From Salinimicrobium sp963739625 (GTDB lineage Bacteria > Bacteroidota > Bacteroidia > Flavobacteriales > Flavobacteriaceae), in NCBI GenBank assembly GCA_963739625.1, contig CAVUAU010000011.1:564844-628843 (forward strand): a stretch of DNA of 64,000 bases. The letters run 5' to 3'. The translations under genes were made by a program, and so were the position numbers. Below the pieces are notes generated by a model. The model was not told where the DNA came from. It saw nothing but the letters and a program-made list of their open reading frames with translations, and did no database searches. Below, piece after piece: positions 36,987 to 46,670 of the stretch. How positions within the stretch are numbered: the stretch's first letter is position 1; every line of letters starts with the position of its first letter.

Positions 36987-38810
36987 ATGAAGAAGAAAAT
37001 AGGAGCAGAAATTCTGAAAAATGGTAAAAGTCTATTCAGAGTCTGGTCGCCCCTGGCCACTTCTGTAGAGGTCATCATCAAAGACAAAGCAGAGCCCCTA
37101 AGGCTTAAAAAAGATGAAGATGGCTACTGGGAAACCGAAGTAACCGGGGTAAAACCCAACAGCCTCTATAAATACAGGCTCGATGAGGAAGATGCTTTCC
37201 CCGATCCCGCCTCTAAGGCACAGGTTGAAGGAGTCCATTCCTGGTCTCAATTAATAAATCCCAATGCCTACAAATGGAAAGATGAGAACTGGAAGGGCAG
37301 GACGTTAGATGAAATGATCATTTATGAGCTGCACGTGGGAACGTTTACCCGGGAAGGCACTTTTGAAGCCGTAATTGATAAACTGGAGCACCTGGAAGAG
37401 CTGGGGATAAATACCCTCGAGCTTATGCCCATAGCACAGTTCCCCGGGGATAGGAACTGGGGCTATGACGGAGTTTATCCTTTTGCTGCCCAGGAAAGCT
37501 ATGGGGGCATCGACGGACTCAAAAAATTAATCGATGCCTGTCATCAAAGAGGCTTTGCGGTGCTGCTGGATGTGGTGTACAACCACCTGGGGCCCGAAGG
37601 AAATTACATCTCCCAGTATGGTCCATATTTTACAGATAAATATCACACGCCCTGGGGTAGTGCCATCAATTTTGATGATGAATATTCTGACCAGGTGCGC
37701 AATCACTTTATTCAAAATGCGCTAATGTGGCTTGATGAATTTCATTTCGATGGCTTGCGTTTGGACGCTATTCATGAGATCATTGACCGGGGTGCAAGGC
37801 ATTTTCTAAAGGAGCTTAGCGAAGAAGTCGATCTCCTGGAAGAGCAGTGTGGGCGCCGGCTTATTGTCATTGCAGAAAGTGATCTCAACGACATCAGGAT
37901 CATCAAGCCTTATGAAAAAGGAGGTTATGGACTGGAAGGCCAGTGGGTAGATGATTTCCACCATTCGGTGCACACGTTGCTTACCGGAGAAAAAGCGGGT
38001 TACTATAAAGACTACGGAAAAATAGAATTTTTGGCAAAAACCTTCAGCCAGGCCTTTGTCTATGATGGCATGTATTCGACTTTTAGAAAGCGAACAATCG
38101 GCAATTCGCCAAAAGGGCTTCCAAAAGGCCATTTTGTGGTCTCTATTCAAAATCACGATCAGGTGGGAAACCGGTTGTTGGGCGAAAGGCTCTCCCGGCT
38201 GGTTTCTTTTGAAAAACAGAAGCTTGCTGCCGGCATTATGCTCACTTCGGGCTTTGTGCCTATGCTGTTCATGGGAGAAGAATTTGCCGAAGAAAATCCA
38301 TTTCAATACTTTGTTAGCCACGGCGACAAAGAACTTGTAAAGGCAGTACAGGAAGGGCGAAAAAGGGAATTTCAGTACTTTTTTCACGGGGAGCACGACG
38401 ACACAGAATTTCCGGATCCACAATCACGGGACACCTTTGAACATTCAAAACTCAACTGGGACTTCAGGAAAAACAAACCTCAGAACCACATTTTTGAGTT
38501 TTATAAGGAGCTTTTACGGCTTCGGAAGGAGGGAGAATTCCACCTGTTCAGGACTTCAGTAATTAAGACAAGGGCAGATGAACAGCTTTCCCTGCTCAAG
38601 GTATGGGCTGCTGGAGAAGATGACGACCTGGTGGGGATCTTCAATCTTGGCGACCAGGATTTTTCCGAAGAAATTTCTGAAGAAGTGAAACCGCGACTTA
38701 TTATAGCTTCCGCCGAAAAAAAATGGGGAGGTGAATTAGAGCCTGAAAAATTCATTTTTGAAGGTAAAATAAATGTCCCTAAAGAGTCATTCCTGATCTA
38801 CAGGAGCTAA
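36987..38810 (+). CDS. treZ: Malto-oligosyltrehalose trehalohydrolase
   Basis: 607 residues from ATG 36987 (preferred to in-frame TTG 36948; GGGG lies just upstream). N-terminal E-set/CBM48 domain (SLFRVWSPLATSVEVIIKD), then GH13: IYELHVGTFTREGTFEAVIDKLEHL, WGYDGVYPFAAQESYGG, VVYNHLGPEGNY, nucleophile Asp in GLRLDAIHEI, acid Glu in VIAESDLNDIR, QNHDQVGNR. Releases trehalose from maltooligosyltrehalose made by TreY. First gene of the rightward operon treZ-GH57-treY-malQ. Confidence 0.94.
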   Translation: MKKKIGAEILKNGKSLFRVWSPLATSVEVIIKDKAEPLRLKKDEDGYWETEVTGVKPNSLYKYRLDEEDAFPDPASKAQVEGVHSWSQLINPNAYKWKDENWKGRTLDEMIIYELHVGTFTREGTFEAVIDKLEHLEELGINTLELMPIAQFPGDRNWGYDGVYPFAAQESYGGIDGLKKLIDACHQRGFAVLLDVVYNHLGPEGNYISQYGPYFTDKYHTPWGSAINFDDEYSDQVRNHFIQNALMWLDEFHFDGLRLDAIHEIIDRGARHFLKELSEEVDLLEEQCGRRLIVIAESDLNDIRIIKPYEKGGYGLEGQWVDDFHHSVHTLLTGEKAGYYKDYGKIEFLAKTFSQAFVYDGMYSTFRKRTIGNSPKGLPKGHFVVSIQNHDQVGNRLLGERLSRLVSFEKQKLAAGIMLTSGFVPMLFMGEEFAEENPFQYFVSHGDKELVKAVQEGRKREFQYFFHGEHDDTEFPDPQSRDTFEHSKLNWDFRKNKPQNHIFEFYKELLRLRKEGEFHLFRTSVIKTRADEQLSLLKVWAAGEDDDLVGIFNLGDQDFSEEISEEVKPRLIIASAEKKWGGELEPEKFIFEGKINVPKESFLIYRS

Positions 38811-38896
38811 AAACCGCATTTTTTGCGAACATTTTAATTGCGTATCTTTTAAAGGCTTTTGTCGAATTTTTGACTTGCCAATAACACCGACTAATT

Positions 38897-41323
38897 ATGA
38901 GTAGAAAATATATTTGCGTTCACGGTCATTTTTACCAGCCACCACGGGAGAACCCCTGGCTTAACAAGGTTGAAATGCAGGAATCGGCTTATCCTTACCA
39001 CGACTGGAATCACAGGATCAATGCAGAATGTTACCGAAGGAATTCGGCTTCCAGGATCCTCGATGAAAAGGGCCGTATTGAGGCCATTATGAACAATTAC
39101 GCCTGGATGTCCTTTAATATTGGGCCTACGCTGCTGGCGTGGATGGAAAACGAAACTCCCGAAACTTACGAGGCAATTTTACAGGCCGATAAAGATAGTA
39201 TGGAGGCCTTCTCTGGCCATGGTTGTGCCCTGGCGCAGGCATATAATCACCTTATCATGCCGCTCGCCAACGATCGTGACAAAGAAACCCAGGTCATTTG
39301 GGGGATCGAAGATTTCAAATCGCGCTATAACCGCTTTCCCGAAGGAATGTGGCTGGGCGAAACGGCGGCAAACACTGCAACTTTGGAGCTGCTTGCCAAA
39401 CACGGTATCAAATTCACCATTCTTTCTCCTTACCAGGCAAAACGCGTGCGCAAAATAGGAGACAAGGAATGGAAAGATGCGACAGATGCCAAAATTGACA
39501 CGAGGCGTCCGTATTTGTGCAAATTGCCTTCAGGAAACGAGATCAGCCTTTTCTTTTATGACGGTCCTGCCTCCCAGGGTGTCGCTTTTGAGGGATTGCT
39601 CAATGATGGAGAACGCTTTGCCGACCGCCTTGAAGGTCTTTTTTCTGAAAATGACGACCTGGAACTGGTACACATCGCCACAGATGGAGAAAGCTATGGG
39701 CATCACCATAAACTGGGAGAAATGGCTCTTTCTTACTGCCTTCATTCAATTGAGGAAGACGAACATTTTAACCTTACAATTTATGGAGAATTTCTCGAAA
39801 AATTCCCGCCGGAATTTGAGGTAGAAATCCTGGAAAATACTTCCTGGAGCTGCTACCATGGGGTGGAACGCTGGCGCAGTGACTGTGGCTGTAATACCGG
39901 CGGGCATCCAGACTGGAATCAAAAATGGCGGGCTCCTCTGCGAAAAACCTTTGACGATCTTAGAGAAAAGTTGATCGTGTTATTTGAAAAGGAAATGAAG
40001 GCCTATACTTCTGATCCCTGGGCCGTTCGGGACCGCTATATTCAGGTGGTGCTCAATAGAAAAAATGACAACGTAAAGAACTTCCTGGTGGAGAATTTTG
40101 GAGACCAACTTTCTGAAGATGATAACATCAGGCTTCTAAAGTTGCTTGAAATGCAGTACCACGCCATGCTTATGTACACCAGTTGTGGCTGGTTTTTCGA
40201 TGAAGTTACCGGAATCGAGTCCATGCAGGATATTTTTTACGCCACCCGTGCAGTTCAACTGGCCGGGGAGGTGAGCGGGGAGGATTACGAACCCGATTTC
40301 ATAGAATCCCTGAAAAAGATACCCAGCAACCTGCCCAAATATGGAACGGCTTACGCGGCTTATGTTGAGAGCGTGAAACCTATGGAACTGGACATGATAA
40401 GGATTGGTGCACACTACGCTATTTCTTCTCTCTTTGAAGAATTTCCCGAGGAGGTAACCCTGTACAACTTTAGTGCTACAGTAAAGACCAGCCATTATTA
40501 CGAGGCAGGAAAGCAAAAGCTGGTGGTGGCGCGTACCGAGTTTAGATCTGATATCACCTGGGAAAAAGTGGATATTTCTTATGCCGTTCTGCACATGGGA
40601 GACCACCATCTTTTTGGCGGCGTAAGGCCTTTTATAAGTCCAGAGGCGCTCGAGGAGCTGCACAGCAAGGTTTCTGCTTTTTTTGAAAAAGGCAATGTCT
40701 ATGAGATCTTCAACCTCATGGATACCTACTTTGGCACCCACAATTATTCCTTCTGGCATCTCTTCCGGGATGAACAGCACCATATCATGGAGCTCGTTAT
40801 GGAGCGAAATCTGCGCGATACAGAGGGCGCAATGCAGCAGTTGTATGAAAATACATATCCTTTGCTAAAGACCTTTCAGGAAATCAATATGGTGGTGCCG
40901 GCAAGACTTAAAATGCCGGTGGAAATGGCAGTGAACAACAGGTTGATCAAAGAACTAAAGAAAAAGGAGTTTAACCTTAGAAGAGTTGAGGAACAATTAA
41001 AATCTGCTGAAGCGATCAAGGTGGAACTCGATTTTGTTACCATCAACTTCCTTATAGATCAAAAGCTCACAGATCTAATGTTCCAGTTAGAAGATGACCC
41101 CGAAGATATGGAGCTTTTGATTTTCATCAATGAAATTCTCGATCTCATCGAAAAAACGGCATTAAATCCCGAGAAATGGGAGGCACAGAACATCACCTTC
41201 CGTATTAAGGAAGATTGCTATGCAGATATGCTCGAGAGAAGCGAAGCGGGGAACCAGGAAGCTGTGGAATGGGTGAAGGCTTTTCACAGTCTTGAGGAAT
41301 CTGTTAATCTTGTAGTGGAATGA
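38897..41323 (+). CDS. GH57 glycoside hydrolase with DUF3536 domain
   Basis: 808 residues. GH57 N-terminus VHGHFYQPPRENPWL, later the nucleophile-type motif in MWLGETAANTATLELLAKHGI and the acid in HIATDGESYGHHHKLGEMAL. The C-terminal half corresponds to DUF3536, rich in helices. Relatives are annotated alpha-amylase/alpha-mannosidase or glucanotransferase-like, mostly uncharacterised. Its position in a treZ-treY-malQ operon, ending in the ATGA overlap with treY, argues for a role in alpha-glucan processing (debranching, transglycosylation or hydrolysis). Confidence 0.88.
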   Translation: MSRKYICVHGHFYQPPRENPWLNKVEMQESAYPYHDWNHRINAECYRRNSASRILDEKGRIEAIMNNYAWMSFNIGPTLLAWMENETPETYEAILQADKDSMEAFSGHGCALAQAYNHLIMPLANDRDKETQVIWGIEDFKSRYNRFPEGMWLGETAANTATLELLAKHGIKFTILSPYQAKRVRKIGDKEWKDATDAKIDTRRPYLCKLPSGNEISLFFYDGPASQGVAFEGLLNDGERFADRLEGLFSENDDLELVHIATDGESYGHHHKLGEMALSYCLHSIEEDEHFNLTIYGEFLEKFPPEFEVEILENTSWSCYHGVERWRSDCGCNTGGHPDWNQKWRAPLRKTFDDLREKLIVLFEKEMKAYTSDPWAVRDRYIQVVLNRKNDNVKNFLVENFGDQLSEDDNIRLLKLLEMQYHAMLMYTSCGWFFDEVTGIESMQDIFYATRAVQLAGEVSGEDYEPDFIESLKKIPSNLPKYGTAYAAYVESVKPMELDMIRIGAHYAISSLFEEFPEEVTLYNFSATVKTSHYYEAGKQKLVVARTEFRSDITWEKVDISYAVLHMGDHHLFGGVRPFISPEALEELHSKVSAFFEKGNVYEIFNLMDTYFGTHNYSFWHLFRDEQHHIMELVMERNLRDTEGAMQQLYENTYPLLKTFQEINMVVPARLKMPVEMAVNNRLIKELKKKEFNLRRVEEQLKSAEAIKVELDFVTINFLIDQKLTDLMFQLEDDPEDMELLIFINEILDLIEKTALNPEKWEAQNITFRIKEDCYADMLERSEAGNQEAVEWVKAFHSLEESVNLVVE

Positions 41324-43982
41324 AAAATCCCGTCGCAACATACCGACTGCAGCTTTCTCCCGAATTCACCTTTGAAGACCTGGAAGAGATCCTTGATTAC
41401 CTCGAAGAACTGGGGATCTCTACAATTTATTCAGCACCTTTTTTCCAGGCACGAAAGGGCAGCAGCCACGGCTATGACATTACAGATCCTTTAAGGATCA
41501 ACAAACAGATTGGCAGGTTGGACAGATTCAAAAAGATAAGCCTGAAGATGCAGCAAAAGGGGATGGACTGGTTGCAGGATATTGTTCCCAACCACATGGC
41601 CTTTGACGGGAAGAATACCTGGCTGCAGGATGTTTTTGAACTGGGACCGGATTCTGTCTACTTCAGGTTCTTTGATATTGACTGGAGCGATGAAGACCCA
41701 AAGGTCATGGCTCCTTTTCTGGGGCCGGCCTTGAAGAAGTGCTTCAAAAAGGGGAATTTCAACTCAAACTTTCCCAAAGAGGATTTATTTTCAAATACTA
41801 CGACCAGGAATATTTTGCCTCGGCGCGATCTTATGCGGCCGTTATAAAGGCTCCGGAATTTCCGCAGTGGCACAGCAAACTCAGTTCTTATAATGCTGAA
41901 GCAAGCGCCTGGATGGAACTTAAGAATTTTTTCCTCCGGGAGACAGACAAAGACCCTGCCTTTAGAGAAAAGATCGATCAGCGCCTGAAGCAGATCAATA
42001 GTTCCCCACAGGAGCTTAAGGATTTACTGAAGCTGCAATTTTTCCTTCCGGCACATTGGAAAGCGACCGAAACCAGGATCAATTACCGTCGGTTTTTTAC
42101 AATAAATGATCTCATTTGTTTAAGAATGGAAGATCCCGTGGTATTTGAGAATTACCACCGGTTTATCCTGCAGCTTTGCGAGCAGAAGTTGATCAATGGC
42201 CTTAGGATAGATCATATCGACGGACTTTTCGATCCCCTCGGTTACGTGCAGCATCTTAGAAAAGCCCTCGGCCCCGATTTCTATATTATCATTGAGAAAA
42301 TTCTTGAATGGGATGAAAAACTTCCAAAGCATTGGCCTGTGCAGGGCACCAGTGGTTACGGTTTCCTTGCCGAGGTCAACCAGGTATTGACACAAGAAAA
42401 GAATGAGCCCCTTTTTACAGAGAAATATGAAAAGATCAACCCCAGGAATGCTGAATATGCCGCCCTTATTTATAAACAAAAGCTTTTCATCCTGGAGGAG
42501 CGAATGGGCGGGGAATTTTCCAATCTTTGGGAGCTTGCAAAAGAGCTGGACCTGTTAAAAGACGATCAAAAGAATGAGCGGCACAAGCAGGCATTGGGCG
42601 CTTTGCTTGCCGGCTTTCCCGTCTACAGGATCTATCCCGAAGATCTTCCTTTGAACAGGCGGCAGGAGAACATCATAAAGACAGCTTTAGCTTCGGCTCT
42701 TGAGCATTACAATGACCTCGAGCAGGAGTTGCAAATTTGGAAAGCACTTTTTCTGGGAAAGGCGCAACGAGACAGGGGAGACATGCTCTTTTTTCTCCAG
42801 CGGTGCCAGCAGTTTACAGGGCCACTGGCCGCCAAGGGCGTGGAAGATACCAGTTTTTATATTTTCAACAGGTTGATCTCCCACAATGAAGTGGGCGATT
42901 CTCCCGAGAATTTTGGACTCACGGTTGACGGTTTCCATCACAGGATGCAAATGCGACAGGAAGATTTTCCCCTGTCGATCAACGCAACGGCTACTCATGA
43001 TACCAAACGCGGCGAAGATGCCCGTATGCGCATAAATGTGCTTAGCGAGCTGGGAGAGGAATGGTTTCAAAAAGTGGAAGAATGGAAGAAAATTTCTTCG
43101 GAATTTAGAAAATCTCCCAACATTCCCGATGAGAATGAGGAGTACTTTATCTTTCAGATGTTTGCGGGACACTGGCCTTCAAAATCTTTTTCTGAAGAAG
43201 AACTTCTAAAAAGAACGAAAGCTTTTCTTCAAAAGATGTTGCGGGAGGCCAAACAACATTCCTCCTGGGCCAAACCTGATGAAGCCTATGAAAATACAGT
43301 TTTTGAGTATGTGGAAAACCTGCTTAAAAATGAGACATTTAACCGCTCTTTTCTTGAATTTCATTCAAAGATAAGCGGCTTTGGCGCCTTAAAATCACTG
43401 TCACAATGCTTACTGAAGATAACCACGCCGGGAATTCCCGATATTTACCAGGGCACCGAGCTTTGGGATTTTAGCTATGTAGATCCCGACAACCGGCGTC
43501 CCGTAGATTACAACCTTCGCAAGCAGTATCTTGAGGAGATCAAAGATTTTTCTTCTGAAGATATTAAAGACCGGTTGAAGGAGCTGAAAAAAGATTTTGT
43601 CTCCGGCAAGATCAACATGTATTGCATGTACAAAGCCCTGAGGTTAAGGCAGCAGCAAAAACAGCTTTTTGAAGAGGGAAAATACATTCCTTTAAAACTA
43701 AAAGGAAAATATGCCGAAGATATCGTTGGTTTTGCGCGCCAAAAAGGGGAAAATTACGTCCTGATCTTTGCACCGGTAATGGTGACAGGAGCTTTTAACT
43801 CCAACCTCGAACTCGCGAAAGAAGCAGGGAAAGAGGTTGTTTTTGATCTTAAAGAGAATCTCCCAAAGCAGTGGAAAAACATTTTTACCGGTGAAAAATA
43901 TGAAGGTTTGGAATCCTTAAACATGGAGCAGCTTTTTAGCACTTTCCCGGTAGCATTACTCACAAATTTTGAAAAGGCATGA
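41320..43982 (+). CDS. treY: Malto-oligosyltrehalose synthase, frameshifted
   Basis: About 887 residues in total. N-terminal ATYRLQLSPEFTFEDLEEI and SSHGYDITDPLRIN are classical TreY; the catalytic region has RIDHIDGLFDP (nucleophile Asp), FYIIIEKILEWDEKLP (acid Glu) and ATHDTKRGEDARMR. One base is missing near 41734-41735: the actual LKKCFKKGNFN should read LKEVLQKGEFQL, after which the frame stays open to 43982. It converts terminal alpha-1,4 linkages of maltodextrin into alpha,alpha-1,1 (maltooligosyltrehalose). Overlaps both neighbours by ATGA. Confidence 0.92.
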
Positions 43983-45478
43983 AGATAGAAAGAAGCAGCG
44001 GAGTTTTATTGCACATCACTTCTTTACCGGGAGCTTTCGGGATTGGAGATCTTGGCCCCGAAGCTCATAATTTTCTGGACTTTTTGGTCAAAAGCGGCCA
44101 TTCCTGGTGGCAACTGCTGCCATTAACGCCTACAGATGGGATCTACAGTCATTCCCCCTATAGCAGCCATTCAGCTTTTGCAGGTAACAGCCTGTTGATT
44201 AGCCCGGAGTTGCTGGAACACGAAGGTTATGTGCAGCTAAAGGACTTTAATAAGCCACCGGAAATAAGCTCTAAAAAAGTCATTTTTGAAACCGTAGTAA
44301 AATTCAAGAACGAAATCTTTGATGCCGCTTTTGAGACCTTCCGCAGTAAAAATATTGCGCAGATGGAGTATCAGGAATTTGCCAGCCGTCATGCTTTTTG
44401 GCTCGACAATTATTGCCTTTATCTGGCACTAAGAGAGAAATATGAGCAGGCAAATTGGATTGATTGGCCGCAGGAGCTGCGAGACCGGGAGCCGCTGGCC
44501 ATGAAGCAGGCAGAGCAGGAACTGCAGGAAAAGATTGACAGGGAAAAGTTCATACAGTTCCTGTTTTTTGATCAATGGAAAAAGTTTTCTGAAGCGGCAC
44601 ATGAAAAGGGAATCAACCTTTTTGGAGATATTCCCTTCTATGTGAACCACGATAGCGCCGATTGCTGGGCACATCCAGAATATTTCAAACTCGACAGCGA
44701 AAAACGGCCAACCCATGTTTCCGGAGTGCCGCCAGATCTTTTTAGCAAAACAGGACAATTGTGGGGCACGCCCGTCTATGACTGGAAAGAACTCAAAAAT
44801 AAGCATTTTGACTGGTGGATCACCCGGTTAAGGCAAAACCTGCTGTTATTTGATGTTGTAAGGCTGGACCATTTCAGGGCATTTTCTGCTTACTGGGAAG
44901 TACCGGCAGGAGAGAAGACGGCTATTCACGGTACCTGGACTAAAACTCCCGGAAATGAATTTTTTAAACTCCTTCAAAAGGAGTTTCCGGAAATGCCTTT
45001 TGTAGCCGAAGATCTGGGATCTTTAGATCAGCCGGTATATGACCTGCTGGAAAAGTTTGATTTTCCCTGTATGAAGGTGCTGCAATTCGCTTTTGGAGAT
45101 GACAACCCCGAGAATCCATACCTGCCGTATAACCACACCCGTAACAGCGTGGTCTACACTGGAACCCATGACAATAACACGACCGTTGGCTGGTTCCAGA
45201 ATTCCGGAAAGGCTGAAAAAGAGCACTTGAAGGACTATGTTGGCCGTTCGGTCTCAAAACAGAACGTGCACGAAGTTTTCATCAGGCTTGCGCTGCAGTC
45301 TGTATCCCGTCTTGCAATAATTCCGCTTCAGGATTTTGCAGGTCTTGGAGAGGAAGCTCTTATGAATGTTCCGGGCAGCACCCAAGGTAACTGGACATGG
45401 AGGATACCTTCAGAAGAAATGCCCCAAAACACAGAGGAATTGAGGCATTTAAATAAATTATTTGGTAGGTGTGATTAA
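43979..45478 (+). CDS. malQ: 4-alpha-glucanotransferase
   Basis: 499 residues, bacterial MalQ (GH77) form. Motifs: RSSGVLLHITSLPGAFGIGDLG at the start, SHSPYSSHSAFAGN, nucleophile in VVRLDHFRAFSAYWEVP, acid in PFVAEDLGSLDQPVYDLL, and GTHDNNTTVGWF. Disproportionates malto-oligosaccharides, recycling short chains left by TreY/TreZ. Starts in the ATGA overlap with treY and ends the operon. Confidence 0.95.
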   Translation: MKIERSSGVLLHITSLPGAFGIGDLGPEAHNFLDFLVKSGHSWWQLLPLTPTDGIYSHSPYSSHSAFAGNSLLISPELLEHEGYVQLKDFNKPPEISSKKVIFETVVKFKNEIFDAAFETFRSKNIAQMEYQEFASRHAFWLDNYCLYLALREKYEQANWIDWPQELRDREPLAMKQAEQELQEKIDREKFIQFLFFDQWKKFSEAAHEKGINLFGDIPFYVNHDSADCWAHPEYFKLDSEKRPTHVSGVPPDLFSKTGQLWGTPVYDWKELKNKHFDWWITRLRQNLLLFDVVRLDHFRAFSAYWEVPAGEKTAIHGTWTKTPGNEFFKLLQKEFPEMPFVAEDLGSLDQPVYDLLEKFDFPCMKVLQFAFGDDNPENPYLPYNHTRNSVVYTGTHDNNTTVGWFQNSGKAEKEHLKDYVGRSVSKQNVHEVFIRLALQSVSRLAIIPLQDFAGLGEEALMNVPGSTQGNWTWRIPSEEMPQNTEELRHLNKLFGRCD

Positions 45479-45479
45479 A

Positions 45480-45806
45480 TCAGGCTTTAAAGTTCTTCAA
45501 AGCCTGCTCCAGCTCCCGACATGCTTTTGCGCATTTTTTGCAGTGGTCTGATGGCCACTTTTCACACTCGTCGCCACATTCTTTACATACCTTCAGGCAA
45601 TAATCCACGAGTCCCTGTACGTTTTGATATTTTGTGGCAAGCACTTCGGCCAGGGCGTTGCAGGTGGCTGCGCAGGCATTGTCTACCCTAATACATGGCA
45701 CCATATCCTTCACATTGTCTTCATCAAGGCACGCATCTGCGCACCAGTTACAATGGTTCATACAATTGGTTAGACTGTTTAGCAATTCTTCATTTCTCAT
45801 TTTCAT
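45480..45806 (-). CDS. Four-helix cysteine-rich copper-storage-like protein (DUF326)
   Basis: 108 residues with 14 cysteines in CxxxC/CxxC steps along four predicted helices (CMNHCNWCADAC, CAATC, CLKVCKECGDEC, CKKCAKAC). This matches DUF326/Csp3-type cytosolic copper-storage proteins, which hold many Cu(I) ions inside the bundle. It converges with malQ, with only 1 bp between them, and lies 81 bp beyond the end of nosY, which reads the same way. That fits a copper-handling role next to the copper enzyme NosZ. ATG 45806 and ATG 45800 are both plausible starts. Confidence 0.85.
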   Translation of the reverse strand: MKMRNEELLNSLTNCMNHCNWCADACLDEDNVKDMVPCIRVDNACAATCNALAEVLATKYQNVQGLVDYCLKVCKECGDECEKWPSDHCKKCAKACRELEQALKNFKA

Positions 45807-45887
45807 ATTTTTTTTGGTTCAGAAAAAAGATAGGAAAGAAGCGAGCAGAAATGCGGTAAAAGTCTGTTAAACAAAAGTAAAGGACGG

Positions 45888-46670
45888 TTAAAAATCCTTT
45901 TTTGAAGATCTTCGATTGAGGTTAAACACAGGAAGAACCACCCAAAGAACCAGAACAAAAAGTGACACCACAAGTCCAGTCGCAGTACCAAAAAATTCTT
46001 TGTAAACCGCGCCTGTATAACCCATAAGAGCCGAAATATCGAGCTTGAGCAGGATAAGTATCCTGGAAAGATCTACGGGATTAAACATAGTGGCGACCAG
46101 GGAGAATTTATCCAAAGGATAATCTTCAAAATACACCAGGGACATAAGGAAGATCCCGTCATAGATCACGGCAAGAAATAGCCACATTAGAATGGCATAA
46201 CTAAAGCCTTTGATCTTGTTCTCGTTGTACAGGGCGATGTTGAAGGCCAGGGCGGTGAAAATGAAGGTAAGAAAGGTGCCGGTCACCAGCAGCAGGATAA
46301 AATCATAAATGGCCGGGGATCTAAAAAGACCGTAAAAAACGAAGGGAATACCCAAACCCAAAATGAGACTCATGCCAAGGGAAAGGGCAACCCCGAGATA
46401 CTGCCCAAGAAATATAGAACTCCTTTTTATGGGCTGTGCGAGCAACAGTTCAGTAAACTCCCGCGAGTTATAATAGTACATGACTCCAAAGATGGTCCCA
46501 ATGAGCGGTACCAGCACGATGATCACGTTCATTAGGGTGATCACGGCCTTGGAGAGGTCGTTGTTGAGAAAAAGCAGGACGATCCCCAGGAGCAGGTAGA
46601 ACAGCAGGTAAACGTAGCTCCAGCGGCTGCGCATGAGGTCGAAAAAACTATATTTTAGGATCTTAAGCAT
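45888..46670 (-). CDS. nosY: Nitrous oxide reductase maturation ABC permease
   Basis: 260 residues, six hydrophobic helices of ABC-2 type (starts ILKYSFFDLMRSRWSYVYL). Overlaps nosF by 8 bp. With NosF and NosD it delivers a sulphur-containing or other species needed for CuZ assembly in the periplasm. Assignment rests on gene order (D-F-Y) as much as on sequence. Confidence 0.9.
   Translation of the reverse strand: MLKILKYSFFDLMRSRWSYVYLLFYLLLGIVLLFLNNDLSKAVITLMNVIIVLVPLIGTIFGVMYYYNSREFTELLLAQPIKRSSIFLGQYLGVALSLGMSLILGLGIPFVFYGLFRSPAIYDFILLLVTGTFLTFIFTALAFNIALYNENKIKGFSYAILMWLFLAVIYDGIFLMSLVYFEDYPLDKFSLVATMFNPVDLSRILILLKLDISALMGYTGAVYKEFFGTATGLVVSLFVLVLWVVLPVFNLNRRSSKKDF

Noticed and set aside
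37806..38423. 205-residue frame antisense to treZ
   Set aside because: Shadow frame; TreZ motifs occupy the plus strand.
40136..40783. 215-residue frame antisense to the GH57 gene
   Set aside because: Shadow frame with no recognisable domain.
45481..45506. Hairpin CAGGCTTT/AAAGCCTG as terminator of malQ
   Set aside because: It lies inside the 3' coding end of the cysteine-rich gene, has a ten-base loop and no T-tract on the malQ transcript.
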